Part shown: positions 1 to 12,154 of the stretch, piece by piece | Layout of the letters: every line of letters begins with the position of its first letter | Position numbering within the stretch: position 1 is the stretch's first letter | Source of the DNA: Acanthochlamys bracteata | Lineage: Eukaryota > Streptophyta > Magnoliopsida > Pandanales > Velloziaceae | Assembly (NCBI GenBank): GCA_019914995.1 | Contig: CM034145.1 | Coordinates: 1,302,001-1,366,000 of the forward strand | Reading direction: 5' to 3' | Length of the DNA: 64,000 bases | The notes under the pieces: generated by a model | Databases searched by the model: none | What the model saw: only the letters and a program-made list of their open reading frames with translations | Told to the model about the DNA's origin: nothing | Program-made: the position numbers and the translations under genes

Positions 1-341
1 TATTATTATTTATTGGTGCGGTTCTGTCGATACAAAATTTTAAATATGTTATTCACTATTTATAAATAATTATAAGTTAGAAATATACTTATAAAATTTT
101 AATACAATTGAATTACAAATCAATCTTTATCCGACTTATTAATTAAAATAATTAAAAAAAGTTAAAAAAATATATTGTCATTTTTTGATTATTTGATCAT
201 AAAGTTGGATAAACTATTTGTGAGTCGATTGAACTGAAATTTTATCATCATATTTTTAGTTCATCATTCTTCATATTCAAATGGTAAAAATTATATTTAA
301 AATTTTGTATCAATAAAATCGAGGCTATGTACACTGAATTA
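1..341. other. AT-rich DNA left of the copia element
   Basis: No open frame, RNA gene or recognisable repeat edge is seen here. The ttaac target site of the copia insertion follows at 342-346. Confidence 0.5.
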
Positions 342-346
342 TTAAC

Positions 347-480
347 TGAAACAATTGATGAAGAAATAATAATAAAATTGAGTATATTGAATAATAATCA
401 CTAGAGTTTACACGTACAGATATTTATAGAGTACATATAATGGGTTTGTCTCACATATAGCCCGATAATACAGTCCAATA
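347..480 (-). repeat. 3' LTR of copia element
   Basis: 134-bp direct repeat matching 5298-5431. On the plus strand it starts tgaaacaattgat and ends cagtccaata. It is the downstream LTR because the element reads on the minus strand. Such a short LTR is unusual for copia, where several hundred bases is common. Confidence 0.93.
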
Positions 481-495
481 TCCTCCCTCAAACTC
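481..495 (-). other. Polypurine tract of copia element
   Basis: The minus strand reads GAGTTTGAGGGAGGA immediately before the 3' LTR. This is the expected position and composition for the plus-strand primer of an LTR retrotransposon. Confidence 0.8.
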
Positions 496-532
496 ATGAT
501 GGGTCAAACAATATGAGTTTGTTCATTAATAT

Positions 533-2301
533 TTAAAATCTCGGTGTCGGATGCGATTTTGTAAAGAAATCTGCCAGTTGATCAGTAGAGGCAACATATG
601 GTAAAAAAATCGTACTTAACAGAAAATGCTCATGAACGAAGTGATAGTCAATTTCAATATGTTTCGTTCGTTCATGAAAAACTGAATTACTTGCAATCTG
701 AATAGCACTCCAATTGTCACAGTAAAGAGGAGTAGCTTTTGCAAAAGTAACCCCCATATCAATAAGTAATCTCCGCATATGAATAATCTCCCTTGTGGTA
801 ACAGTCATAACTCGATACTCGGCTTCTGTTGAAGAACAAGCAACGACATCCTGTTTCTTACTGCGCCACGAAATTAATGAATCACCAATGAATAAGCAGA
901 AACCTGTAGTAAAACGTCTAGTGGTTGGATCACCAGCCCAATCTGCATCAGTAAAAGCTCAAAGCTCCAAAGTAGATGTGGAAGATATAAACAAAGAGCG
1001 AGTAATAGTGCCTTGAAGATATCTGAGAATCCTGAGTAAAGCACTATAATGTGCTGATCGTGGTGCAGAAACAAATTGGCTGACCACACTTATTGCATGA
1101 GAAATGTCTGGCCTAGTCATACAAAGATAGACAAGCTGATCGACAAGCCGTCTATACCGAATAGAATCTGTGAGAGGCTCACCATCTGTAGGACGAAGTT
1201 TCACATGAAGCTCTAAGGGAGTATCAACCATCCGACTATCAGATAAGCCTGCAGATTTAATAATGTCAGAAATATATTTTTGTTGAGAAATAAGAATTCC
1301 TCTAATACTTTGCGCAATCTCCAATCCAAGAAAATAGCGTAGATATCCAAGATCCTTCATCTGAAACTGTTGATGTAGATGCTTTTTAGTAGTTGCAATA
1401 CCTGCAATATCATCCCCTCTTAAAATCATATCATCGACATATAATAACAGGAGTACCTGCCCTTGCGGTGAGGACCGCACAAATAAGGAATGATCTTGAG
1501 AACTCTGCTGAAATTCTGCCTCTGTATAGCTCGACGAAAACACTCAAACCAAGCTCTAGGAGCCTGTTTGAGTCCATAAATAGCACGACGAAAACGACAT
1601 ACATGATCTAGAGGAGTAGAAAGACCTGGAGGTGGCTGCATATGAACAACCTCCGATAATGTACCATGAAGAAAAGCATTCTTCACATCCATCTGATAAA
1701 GAGGCCACTGACGTATAGCAGCAACTGCTAATAGAGTGCGAACAGTAGTCATCTGGGTAATAGTAGCAAATGTCTCATCATAATCAATCCCATGCTCCTG
1801 AGTAAAGCCTATGACAACAAGACGAGTCTTATGCTTCTCAATGGAGCCATCAGGTCGATATTTAACCTTAAAAACCCATTTGCAACTGATAGGCTGTACT
1901 CTCTCTGTTAATGGAACTACATTCCAAGTACTTGTCTGCTGAAATGCACGAAACTCCTCTATCATTGCCTCTCGCCACTCATGATACTGAATTGCCTCTT
2001 GGTAAGAATTAGGTTCACGAGTAGTATGAATAGCAGTAAGAAATGAATGAAACTGTGGAGAGTATGAGGTGAGGATGGCAAAACCAAACCTATCAAGCGG
2101 GCCTGAACAATCTGGTGTAAAATGAGTAGGAGGACGATGAGGACGTTGTGACTGTCGAACAAGTGGTGGTGGAGATGTAGATAAACTGGATACTGGTGAA
2201 ATTGGAGAAGAATGGGAAGGATCCTCGTTAGCCAGCGTTTGTGTCGTCGAAGGAGGAACGGTATCAATAGAGGAAAGTAATGGAATAGGATCTATAGACA
2301 T
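533..2301 (-). pseudogene. Frameshifted copia reverse transcriptase-RNase H
   Basis: The reverse-transcriptase domain starts in the frame ending near 1426 (motifs CKWVFKVKYRPDGSIEK, YQMDVKNAFLHG, RAIYGLKQAPRAWF). It shifts frame near 1540 and continues with the catalytic YVDDM motif and DLGYLRYFLGLEI. It shifts again near 960 and ends with the RNase H tail (CDNWSAIQIASNSVFHERTK, then DQLADFFTK) at 533-808. At least two frame changes break it, so it is a relic. Confidence 0.9.
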
Positions 2302-3285
2302 GTGAGAAGAGTCAGATGAATTAGATGAAAGAGAATGTGATGGTGTTAGAAATTAAACATCAGGAAGTGAGGAGGAAAAATAAAGAGAGTCCTCAAGAAA
2401 AGTGACGTGACGAGAAATGCGAAGTCAGCGTGCTGCGGGATCATAACATCGATACCCCTTATGTTCCGAACTAATGCCAAGCAAGACATACTTGACTGAT
2501 CGAGCAGTCAATTTTATCCGCTCACTCGGAGGAAGTAAAACAAAACAAGTGCACCCAAAAAGTGCGGATCATACTATAGTCTGGAGGAGATAAAAATAAA
2601 CTCTCATGAGGTGTCTTACCAGACAAAGCAGATGACGGGATAATATTGATAAGATTAACAGAGGTAAGAATAGCTTCTGCCCAAAAAATGTGAGAAACTG
2701 AAGAGGAGAGCAAGAGAGAGCGAGCAGTTTCAAGAATATGACGATGCTTACATTCCGCTACTCCATTCTGTTCAGGTGTATAAGGACAAGATTGTTAAAA
2801 AAGGGTGCCATGAGACTGTAAGATGGATCTCATAGTAGATGATGTATATTCACGAGCACCATCAGAACGAAAAATCTTAATTCGAGTATTAAACTGAGTA
2901 TGAACCATAGTGCTAAAAGTGTTATATATAGTAGAAACTTCAGAACGATTACGAATAAGATAAACTCAAGTGTAACGAGTATAGTCATCAATGAAACTCA
3001 CATAGTAAACAAAATCAGTCATAGATGAAATTAGAGCTGGTCCCCAAATATCAGAATGAACTAGATCAAAAGCATGAGAAGTTTTAGATAAACTTTGATG
3101 AAAAGGTAAAACTGAATGTTTTGCCAACTTACAGCTAGTACATGAAGATAAAGGAGAAAAATAAACTCGTCCAAGAGCTCCACTATCGATGAGACTCTTT
3201 AAACGAGATTCAGAAATATGACCTAAACGTCATACCACAAATCAAAGAAGAGACGCAACAATAACAAAGAAAGACAACTAAGATT
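2302..3285 (-). pseudogene. Degraded copia integrase region
   Basis: Between the protease and RT regions the minus strand has no long open frame. A 64-residue open piece at 2522-2713 (containing VSHIFWAEAILTSVNLIN and GKTPHESLF) matches the C-terminal part of a copia integrase core. The rest is broken by stops and shifts. The element therefore could not supply integrase. Confidence 0.8.
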
Positions 3286-4671
3286 TTAAGTAGTCGAAAA
3301 AAGAAGATGGAGATACTCTAAGTGATACAGTTGCCCCTTTTTACGAGCACGACCAATCGTCTGGCCGGTATGAGGATCCTGCACAAAACAGGTAAGGGAA
3401 TCAAAGGCAACAATAAGCCCGCTTTCACAAAGAGAACTGATTGAGATTAGGTGTAGGGTGAGATGAGGAACATGTAAAACAAAGGGTAAACTGAAAGAGT
3501 CAGAAATAATGGAGCCAGATTGAGTGATGGTTAGTTGAGAGCCATCAGCAGTATGTAAAGATGGAAAGTTTGATGGTAAAAATGTCGTGTCAGATAACAA
3601 TGATAGATCAGAAGTCATATAATAAGATGCACCAGAATCTAAAATCCAAGAGGAAGACATACCAGGAGCGGCGGAAGAAGCAGAGGCAGATGAACCAGCC
3701 AAAATGGATTGTCGTTGAAGCTGAAGTTCTATCTGAGCAAGAGGATGGTGAATATCCGTTGAGTCATTGGTGATAGACTGAGAGATAGGAACAACATCAA
3801 CAACATTCGCCTGTGCAACTGGAGGGCGAATAGTGGAAGAATCTTTCGCCTTCTTCCGCTCCCGATACTGAGTAAGTAAATGTGGGTGAAGCTGAAAACA
3901 ACTATCCACAGTATGACCCGATTTCTTGCAATAAGTACAGAATGATTGCTGATGAGAATGAGAAGAATTCCTGCGAGAATGAGCACCAGTGTCTCCCGAA
4001 GTGGAAGGTAAAGTGCGTGAAGATGCAGCAAATATTGTAGCTGAACCAGGAGTCAAGGTGGGTACCATCATCGAAAGAGACCGTAAGCGAGTCTTCTCGG
4101 CAATGAGCTCAGAAATTGCAGCATCTAGACTGGTGTTATTTTGTATGATACGACCACTCACTGCTTGAAATTCTGGACGCAAAGCCATAAGAAACTGGTA
4201 AAATTGATGTCGTTCACGACAGATACGACGTTCATGGCAGGCACAACAATGACCTTCAAGCTTCAAGAGCTCGCGCCAGTAACCTCGCATCAATGTAGCG
4301 AACTCCTGGATAGTGCGATCACCCTGTCTGGCGGCCCAAGCCTCGGTGAGAATTTGATACTCTCTAGCACCACTTGATTGAACAAACTGAGTAGTCAAAG
4401 TCTCCCATAATAATGCAGCAGTCGGGATGTCTTTAAGATGTGGTCGAAGAGATCGATCAACAAATGCAATGATAAATGCAAGAATTCGTTCATCATGATC
4501 ATCCCAAATGCCCTGCGCAATACGAATGTTATTCTTTATCTCAATAGATGCATCGTCTGGTGGTGAGAGAGGACGCTGAATAGAGCCATCAAGATGACTA
4601 AGATGGCGACGTTCACGGAGAATTATTCTAACTGAAGCAGCCCATTCAGCCCAATCATCAGCAGTACTCAA
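3286..4671 (-). pseudogene. copia gag-protease region
   Basis: An open stretch of about 461 codons. It carries a copia gag (UBN2-like) region, a CCHC zinc knuckle (C-x2-C-x4-H-x4-C, CTYCKKSGHTVDSC), the protease active-site motif DSGA within WILDSGASYYMTS, and the start of the GAG-pre-integrase domain near the end. There is no ATG at the 5' limit of this frame. A better start, ATGATG then a PSSEFF reading, lies a little upstream in another frame, so the gag start is probably frameshifted. After about 3286 the integrase part contains stops. Confidence 0.9.
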
Positions 4672-4762
4672 AGAAAGTCTGTAGATGTCGGTAGAAAGTC
4701 TCCAAAAAATTCAGACGAAGGCATCATCAAAATAGAGTTCTGTTTTTTTTTTTTTTTTTTTT

Positions 4763-5140
4763 AAACGGGCCGGGCCTACAGTGCTAGGGTTGGGTTGGCC
4801 CGACTGGATCGGGTTGGACTAGCCCGACTGGATCGGGTTGACTGGCCGCGGTAGTGGCGCGCAGCGGCGGCGACAGCGGAAAGGAGCGGCGGCAGCAGCG
4901 AGTAGCGGCAACGACGAGAAGCAGAGAACGGAGCGTGCGGCGGGAAGCAAACCGGAGCGCGCGGCGACAGAGATTTGATGAAATCGGCGGCGGCGGCGAT
5001 CAAGACGGCAGCAGAAATCGGTGAAATCAGTGACGGCGATGAACCAACAGAGGAGTCGGTGGTAACGGAGAGATGAAGACGAGTACAGCGGCGACGAAAA
5101 CTGCAGCGATGGTAAATCAGGCGGCGGCACGCTAGGGTTC
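4763..5140. other. GC-rich untranslated leader inside the copia element
   Basis: The leader between primer-binding site and gag is strongly GC-rich with many CGG/GGC runs, unlike the AT-rich DNA around it. It is bounded by homopolymers: 20 T at 4743-4762 and 16 T at 5141-5156 on the plus strand. Near 4799-4845 a unit of about 22 bp containing cccgactggatcgggttg occurs twice in tandem. Open frames cross it but show no known domain and probably reflect composition. It may be a captured host fragment or a low-complexity expansion. Confidence 0.6.
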
Positions 5141-5282
5141 TTTTTTTTTTTTTTTTGTGCTGCTTGATTGCAAGTAAAGAGGGAAAAAAAAAAATTTTTA
5201 TGTGTAGAAAAGAAAATTTTGATGAAGATGATAAATCGAAAAAGGAATCAAATATGTGTAGAAAAAAAATTTTTGAAATCAA

Positions 5283-5297
5283 CTTGGCTCGATACCA
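5283..5297 (-). other. tRNA primer-binding site of copia element
   Basis: Directly inside the 5' LTR the minus strand reads TGGTATCGAGCC. This matches the usual initiator-methionine tRNA binding site of plant copia elements (TGGTATCAGAGC) apart from one missing base. Confidence 0.8.
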
Positions 5298-5431
5298 TGA
5301 AATAATTGATTAAAAAAAAATAATAAAATTAAGTATATTGAATAATAATCACTAGAGTTTACACGTACAGATATTTATAAAGTACATATAATAGGTCTGT
5401 CTCACATATAGTCCGATAATACAGTCAAATA
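5298..5431 (-). repeat. 5' LTR of copia element
   Basis: 134-bp partner of 347-480, starting tgaaataattgat and ending cagtcaaata on the plus strand. The ttaac target duplication follows at 5432-5436. It should hold the element promoter, but I could not pick out a convincing TATA box. Confidence 0.93.
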
Positions 5432-5436
5432 TTAAC

Positions 5437-5998
5437 AAAACCTAAAATATTATAAAAATTTAATGAGAAACTAGAAGTTGAAATAAAATGGTGAAATTGA
5501 AATAAGAAGTTTTGCCGATCAACTCCTTAGCTTTTTATTTCAAAAAATCTCAAATTTTTTGATAAATTTCTACAATATTTGAAATTTTTTTAATATTTGA
5601 ATATTATAGATGATTATTATATGGTACATCCATGTAAATATAGTTTTTAATTATTTTTAAAGCAAACAAATTAAGCTCATCCAAGAAATTCTAAAATAAA
5701 TTCAATTTCAAAAGACCTCTTTTTAGTGCTCCCAAAGCTTCTCCTTATGTGTGTTACTTTTAGTCTCGTATTATTTCATAAAAAATCACTTCTGATTCAG
5801 TTTTAATTACTCAAACGAACACAAAAATTACTTTCATAATTATTTTTTATAAAATATAAAAAGGATAAACTCACTTCTAACGATATTATTTATAATAATT
5901 TATTTTTTAATAACTTACTTTCAATCTAAAAATATATCTTTGATATTTCTAACATTAATCTTTCAAACTAAATCATTAAGATTGTTAGAGAGCAAGTG
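5437..5998. other. AT-rich intergenic DNA
   Basis: No gene or clear repeat boundary is seen between the copia target site and the hAT-like element. Confidence 0.5.
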
Positions 5999-6006
5999 AA
6001 CCATAT

Positions 6007-6806
6007 CATAGTTGTCAGACCCGAACCGATCCATCTAGATCGATCCGAACTATAAACCGGTCTGTATTTGCAAAAAAATCGTTTATGCAATCGATCTATT
6101 TCCATTCGATTTGATCTATTTTGACCCGCTTTAATCCGGTCGATCCTTCCACTCGGGTCAAATCTAGTTGAAACTTTTTTTTTAAAATTAATTAAAATTT
6201 TTTTAATTGATGATATATTTAATGCAAAAATAATTATTAATAGTTCTATGTTGAAAAATAATATGTAGTTTAGATTTTGTATTTAGATATGATAATGCAA
6301 AAATATAATTGATCATATTTTATTTGTAATATTAATTATTAATGATTTTTAAATTTTTATATTGTAAAATATTTAGACTCAAATATGTATATCTAAAAAA
6401 GTTAGTTATATTTCTTTTATGATTTATCTATTTTATAGTTTTATTTTTTTCTCATCTCCTAATTTATTTAAATATTTCTTATTATAAATTTTAATTGTTA
6501 TTATTGTTGTTGGTGGTGGCAATGCTATAGTGTTAATACTTTAAATTTCGCTGTAATTATTATTGCTGTTGTTGTTGATAGTAATACCATAATAAAAATA
6601 CTTTAATTTTTTGTTATGATTGTTGTTGTTATTATTATTAGTAGTATTATCGGCAGTAAATTTTCATTATAATAATAATTATTATTAGTTAAAAATATTT
6701 TAATATTATTCTTGACAGTTCGATCGGTTGACTCGATGGGTCAATCCAAAAATCGTAATTCGAACAATTTTTTTATTCGATGTCCGATCCGGTTCTTACA
6801 ATTATG
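6007..6806. mobile_element. 800-bp non-autonomous hAT-like element
   Basis: The left end reads catagttgtcagacc. The right end, read inward on the other strand, gives cataattgtaagaacc, so the termini are imperfect inverted repeats. Both subterminal regions are rich in GATCCG/CGGATC-type words. The 8-bp direct repeat aaccatat flanks it exactly (5999-6006 and 6807-6814). An 8-bp duplication is typical of hAT transposons. The interior is AT-rich with no transposase, so it would depend on a helper. The element at 52543-54742 has a similar end. Confidence 0.75.
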
Positions 6807-7387
6807 AACCATATAGAAAGAAATAAGTACAGATTCTCTTGGCAGAACAATTGACTGGGATCTTTTAACAAGATTTTATATTAATATGTGAACCAATGTA
6901 ATACACATATATAGTTAAAACAATATTTAAAAGTGCTTTTAAAAATTAATATTTTCAGACAAAAAATATTTTAAATTTTTTTATATTTATCTAAAAATTT
7001 CTAAAATTAGAACTTAAAATGAAAAGAAATTTAAAAAAAATTTGCAAACATTGGTTGAATGTCAAGTCATAGAATATATGAATTTCTTTAGAATATGCAC
7101 ATGTACTATGAGGTATAGAATATTTTCTCTGAAACAAGAAACCATGTGAATTAAAGGTCTATTATTTTGCACATAAATTTTGTTTTATTAAAAAATTATT
7201 TCTAATTTATATTTTATTACAAAAATATAAATAATTATTTGTAATTGATATTTTAATATAAAAATACATTATTTTTAATAATATTATTTTCATTAATTTA
7301 TTTCTGAAAATTTATTTTTAAAAATTTATTTCTCAAGTAAAAAAAAAGTAACTCTAAGTTTCGCTACTTCTAACTGAAGAATATTAA

Positions 7388-7611
7388 GTGTGTATTTGAA
7401 ATTGTTTATAAAATAGATTTTTTATAATAAAAAATATTTTTATTTTTTTTAAAAATAAGTTTTATTTTTTTATTTCTAAAAGAATAATAAAAATATGTAA
7501 TAAAAAAATTTTATTAGGTAAAATTTTTCTAAACTTTTTAAATTTTTTAATATTTAAAAAATTAAAAATTAAAAATTAAAAATAAATATTGAAGAAAAGC
7601 TGAACTAAACG
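7388..7611 (-). repeat. AT-rich miniature inverted-repeat element, family 1
   Basis: Reverse-oriented copy of a family seen at least a dozen times here. The core runs through aataataaaaatatgtaataaaa and ends near gctgaactaaacg. Edges are approximate. Confidence 0.5.
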
Positions 7612-8511
7612 ATCTCTCAGTCTTTCAAATTGTTATGAAAGTGACTTCCAGAGTTAAATTAAAGGATTGAAAAGTTAAATGATTTTTTCAAATGCTTAGA
7701 ATATTATTTTTTTTACGATTAAAATTACAAGCAGTTCATATTTTTTTAATTTAAATTAAATTCAGAAATATACTTTAAAATTATAATACATTATTTTAAT
7801 TCATTTGAAAAATATAAAATAAATTTTATTCTAACTCACTTCAAAAAATAATTAAAATATAAAAATTAAATTCTATTTCATCTAATTTTTTAAAAAAACT
7901 GTAATTGTTATTTTTTATTTTCAGAAAACTCACTTACGTCATTTTTTTAAACACGTCCTGACTCTACTAATTCTAAAAGCAAAATCAATAACATTGCTGG
8001 AATTAAGGTTGTTATTTTCAATTAATTACTAAAATTTATGTTTGGGTGAACTTGATACTTTTTTCAAATAATTTATTTTCAATAACTGATGATTTTCTAG
8101 TTTTTATAAAGTTATTTTGTAAAGAGCACACCATTTAGTCGAGTTATTATGTTTTGATTAATTTGATAAAAAGAAAAACATTATTAATAACTGGATTAAT
8201 TTATTTTCTTTATATGAACTTATTCGCAAAATAATAACTAATAGTATTTTAATTAGAAATTGAAAGAAATTAGAAAATTAGAAATTGAGTTAGCTAAACT
8301 AATAGTATTTTAATTTTTATATTCCTATATGAAACTAATGAAAAAAGAACATATTAGTAAGGTTAAACTACAGCGTAATAGAAAAAACATCCTAATTTAA
8401 CTCGACTAATTTAATTTAATTTAATAGTTCGTGCTCTTTTTTAATTCTCCTAAACAAAATTATTCATCTCATTTCTGAACTCATTTGACATTGTTATTTC
8501 AGACTCACCGT

Positions 8512-8671
8512 ACGTTTTGGTTAAGCATTTTTTGAAAGTAATTTTTTAATTTTTAATTTTATATTTTTGATAAATTTTTATAATATTTTATAAAATTTAT
8601 TTAAAATTAAAAATAATAAATATATAGTAAAATTTTTTTATTTTTTTTGTTAAAGCACTATCAAACGCCTT
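8512..8671 (+). repeat. AT-rich miniature element, family 1, short copy
   Basis: Starts near gtacgttttggttaagc and ends near actatcaaacgcc, so its ends are inverted repeats of each other. At about 160 bp it looks internally deleted compared with the 225-255-bp copies. Confidence 0.5.
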
Positions 8672-8691
8672 AAAAACTCAATACCAGTTTG

Positions 8692-8939
8692 ATTTAGCGT
8701 TTTGATAACGATATTTTTCAATTTTTTATTTTATATTTTTTAATATATAATTTATAAATAGTTAGAAAATTTATTTAAAATTTAAAAAATATAAAAAAAT
8801 TCTACGTAATGAGATCTTTTTATCGCATATTTTTATTATTTCTTTTGAAATAAAAAAATAAAACTCATCTTTAAAAAAAATAATAAAAATATTTTTATTT
8901 TAAAAAATTTTTTTTTTTATAAACACTTTCAAACGCTCA
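8692..8939 (+). repeat. AT-rich miniature element, family 1
   Basis: Runs from gatttagcgttttgataac to cactttcaaacgctc. The core includes the family word aaaaaattctacgtaatgag. Confidence 0.55.
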
Positions 8940-9668
8940 ATAATTACTTTCAAATCAGATTAAAATATACTTAAATAAATTTTTGGTTCACTTTTTAAAG
9001 TATTCTTTTTAAAACTTCTTTTGTGAAATTTATTTTACTATATGAATAGATTAACTCTCAGTTTAATTTCCCAAACAGAATCCTAGCAACATAAAATTTA
9101 ATAAATCATAAAGGGAATAACCATAATAAAACATTTAAGGAGGTCCATTGACTGTCTGTGCCTTTGTTTTTATGTGGTTGGGGAGATAGATGTAAGGCAT
9201 ATTTTGCAGCATTTATCACTGTTTATCAAAGTTTTATTTTAATTTTGTTTATTATTTAATAAATTTATTTTTCAATTAAAAGTATAAATAATTTTATATA
9301 TTGTAGAATTATTATATTTATTTTTTTGAAATTAAGAAAATGTTAATTTCATTTTAAAATTGTAAAATAATTTCTTAAAAAATCTTTTTATTTTAAATAT
9401 TGCAAAACATCTTCTTAGCTAGAGATAGTGATGATTAATAATATTTAGTAGAATAAAATTAGAATTTAATTTTTATTTTTAATTTTATTTAGAACTTCAT
9501 ATATAATAATATTGAAGTAAAATTATGAATTTTTTATAATATATTAACATGCATCAACTATCTAGAACTTCAATATAGGTGAGAGAAATTAGATTTCGAA
9601 TATTTGAAACACACTCTTCAAACAAAACATGCTAAAAGTACACTATTTCATTTGATCATTGAAGGATA

Positions 9669-9893
9669 TGTTTGGAAACTTTTTTTTTTCAGTTTTTATT
9701 TTATATTTTTTAATAAAACTTTTATTATTTTACAGAAATTTTTTAAAAATTTTAAAAATACAAAAAAATTCTACGTCCTAAAATCTTCTTATTAATTATT
9801 TTTATTATTTTTTTAGAAATAAAAAAAATAAGACTCATTTTTAAAAATCTTAAAATATTTTTCTTTTTCAATCAGCATTTTCCAAACATTATG
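9669..9893 (+). repeat. AT-rich miniature element, family 1
   Basis: Runs from atatgtttggaaac to cattttccaaacatt, with the family core aaaaaattctacg between. The termini are near-inverted repeats. Confidence 0.55.
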
Positions 9894-11614
9894 CAAATTA
9901 ATTTTAAAAAAATAAATTTTTATAATGAGTTATTAAAAGATGTGTTCTAAAAGAAAGTTTATGAAAGTAAATATATAAAAATTACTCCAAAATAAGTTTT
10001 GATAAAAAATGTAACTTACATAAAGTAAACAAGTTTATGGCATGTTTGGAGTTGCTAAAATAGTTGAGATTTGAAAAAAAATTTTAGGTGACTTCTAAAA
10101 TTTTTTTTATCAATGTCTAAAAAGACATTAATGTATAATTTATCTTATATTTGAAATTTTTAAAAACATTTTTCATAATATGATGCATAATATTTTTTTT
10201 TGGAGTTGAATAGAAGGCTTTATTTAGTATCAAAAATATGGATGGATGTTGCAAATTGATTTTTATTAATAAAAGTTTAGAAATGTCAAGTCCATAGCTT
10301 ACAAATTCATTTTTTTTACCAGAGTTTGATTAAAAGTTTTTATTTTAATTTACTTTAAAATAAGAAGAACTTATTTCTTAATTATTTTTAAAATATTTTA
10401 CTTAAATAAATCTAAAAATAGAAAAAAAAATTTGATTTTTTTGTTAACTCTTTACAGTGTTTCTTAATAATTAAAGCGAACAAGACAAAATTCTGGTCAG
10501 CAACACTTGGGCGGTTGGGCCATGGCTCACAGTTTGATTTCCTTTTTTTTTAAAATAAATAAATAAATAATTTTAATAAAACAATTTTCAGACTATGAAA
10601 GGTTCAATCACCTTTGCCACTCAACAATGTTTGACTTTAATTTAATATCTTGTTTTAAAATCACGTAATTTAATTTTTCGAAACTAAATTTTATAAAAAT
10701 AAAATTAAATAGAAGTAAATTTAAAATAATTATAATAAAATTTAAATTTAAATTTTGATAAAAATAAAATAAATATGAAAATAAAAGTAAAATTTCAAAT
10801 AATAATTAAAATACGTAAAATGATCGAATATAAAATTTTAAAAAAATAAACTCTTATTAATTTTTTTATATTTTCAATTAATTTTTTATAGTATGTTACA
10901 AAATTTAGAAAGAATAATAAAGTTTACGTTGATACTTCTATTACTTTTAAATAATAAAAGATTTCTTTTAGAAAATATAAACATTTTCAAACGTCCTAAG
11001 ACGTACGAATGCGTTAATTTATTCTGTTTAAGAAGAATAGAAACTGCCGCGAAAAGATATGTTATTTATAACATATATAATAATATAAATAATATTATAA
11101 ACAAAATATAAATTTGTATTAATATAAAACTTAGCTATTATTGTTTAATAGTCTAATAAAAAATAAGAAAATTTGCTGTATACACATGGTAGCAAAGTGT
11201 CCAAATGCGTTGGACAACATAAAAAACAACACCAAATTCATTCCATGGTTCACTCCATGTCCAAGTACCAAGAGCGTGTATCAATTTTATTTTTTATATT
11301 TAATTATACAAAACTAAATTTAATTTATATATTTTTAGTTAATTAATAAGTCTAACTAATTTGAAAATAATTTAAAAATAAATTTAAAAATATAATCTTT
11401 AATTTACTTCTAACTCACTTCCTACAGAGGTGGTACAGAAAAATTGACTCCAACTCAATTTTTGAATAAAAAATGAGTATAAAAAACTGATTCAAGCACC
11501 AAGACTATAATTAAACTTGATTCAAATTGGTTTCCCTATGAATAAGACATGGTACATTTTGAGATATAAATTGTTTTTCGTAATGGGGCTTAAATTTAAA
11601 ATATAATATAAAAT

Positions 11615-12154
11615 AGGGGTGGCAAATTTCGATCCGATCCGAAAATCGATTTAAAAAAATCAAATTCGGATCAAGCTTTAATCAGATTCGTGTCGATTTC
11701 AGATCGACCCGAAAGCTTTTACTGGATTCGGGTCGAATTTAGGTTGATCCAAAATTGACCCATTTAATCCGTATAATTATTTATATAATATATATTATTT
11801 AATAATTAAAAAATAATAGCAAAAATTTAAATTTAATCTGTATATATATATTTTTTTATTTAACTAATTTTTATTTAATTTATAAATTTTGTCAAAATTA
11901 ATATTTTTTTTAAATATATTATAATTAATAATTTATATATATTATTATTAAAATTTAATATTATAATTTTTATTTTAATAATTTTAATTATTAAATGGAT
12001 CGATCCGAATTTGACTCGATTATAAATAGGTTGAATTAGAGTTGATAATTTTGATCCGTATGAATAAATAGGTTGGGTTAGAATTAAATAATTTTAACTC
12101 AGTTATTATATGGGTCGACTCAAAACTGATCTACGAATCCGAATTGCCACCCCT
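11615..12154. mobile_element. Mutator-like miniature element, copy A
   Basis: A 540-bp element starting aggggtggcaaatttcg and ending cgaattgccacccct, so the ends are inverted repeats. Flanking 10-mers aatataaaat (11605-11614) and aacgtaaaac (12155-12164) agree at 7 of 10 positions, consistent with an aged 10-bp target duplication. The interior has repeated words such as gggtcga and gacccg and no coding frame. Closely similar copies lie at 18616-19146 and 59574-60117. Confidence 0.75.

Larger units (their letters stand above)
347..5431 (-). mobile_element. Decayed Ty1/copia LTR retrotransposon
   Basis: A complete but inactivated copia-type element read on the minus strand. Two 134-bp LTRs (347-480 and 5298-5431) flank the body, and the 5-bp direct repeat ttaac lies outside each end (342-346 and 5432-5436). 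A primer-binding site sits just inside the right LTR and a purine-rich tract just inside the left one. Domain order on the minus strand is gag with zinc knuckle, aspartic protease, degraded integrase, reverse transcriptase and RNase H, which is the copia order with integrase before RT. Stops and frameshifts break it at several points, so it cannot make its own proteins. Hand comparison finds about 10 differences between the LTRs, roughly 92-93% identity, which suggests an old insertion. The LTR ends read TA...CA on the element strand rather than TG...CA. Confidence 0.95.
6815..11604. other. AT-rich intergenic DNA with miniature repeats
   Basis: Nearly 5 kb without a believable gene. The only open frames are short and low-complexity. 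It contains several copies of the AT-rich repeat family whose ends resemble GCGTTTGG (near 7388-7611, 8512-8671, 8692-8939 and 9669-9893). It also holds a stretch near 10650-10845 related to the second family, which has motifs like aattaaaatacgtaaaatga. Confidence 0.6.

Noticed and set aside
4776-5282. A 168-codon minus-strand frame through the GC-rich copia leader
   Set aside because: Low-complexity Ser/Arg/Pro/Ala-rich reading across a repeat, with no domain. Several frames are open here because of composition.
9604-11111. Short Lys/Phe/Asn-rich frames
   Set aside because: Typical of AT-rich repeat DNA; no start context or domain.
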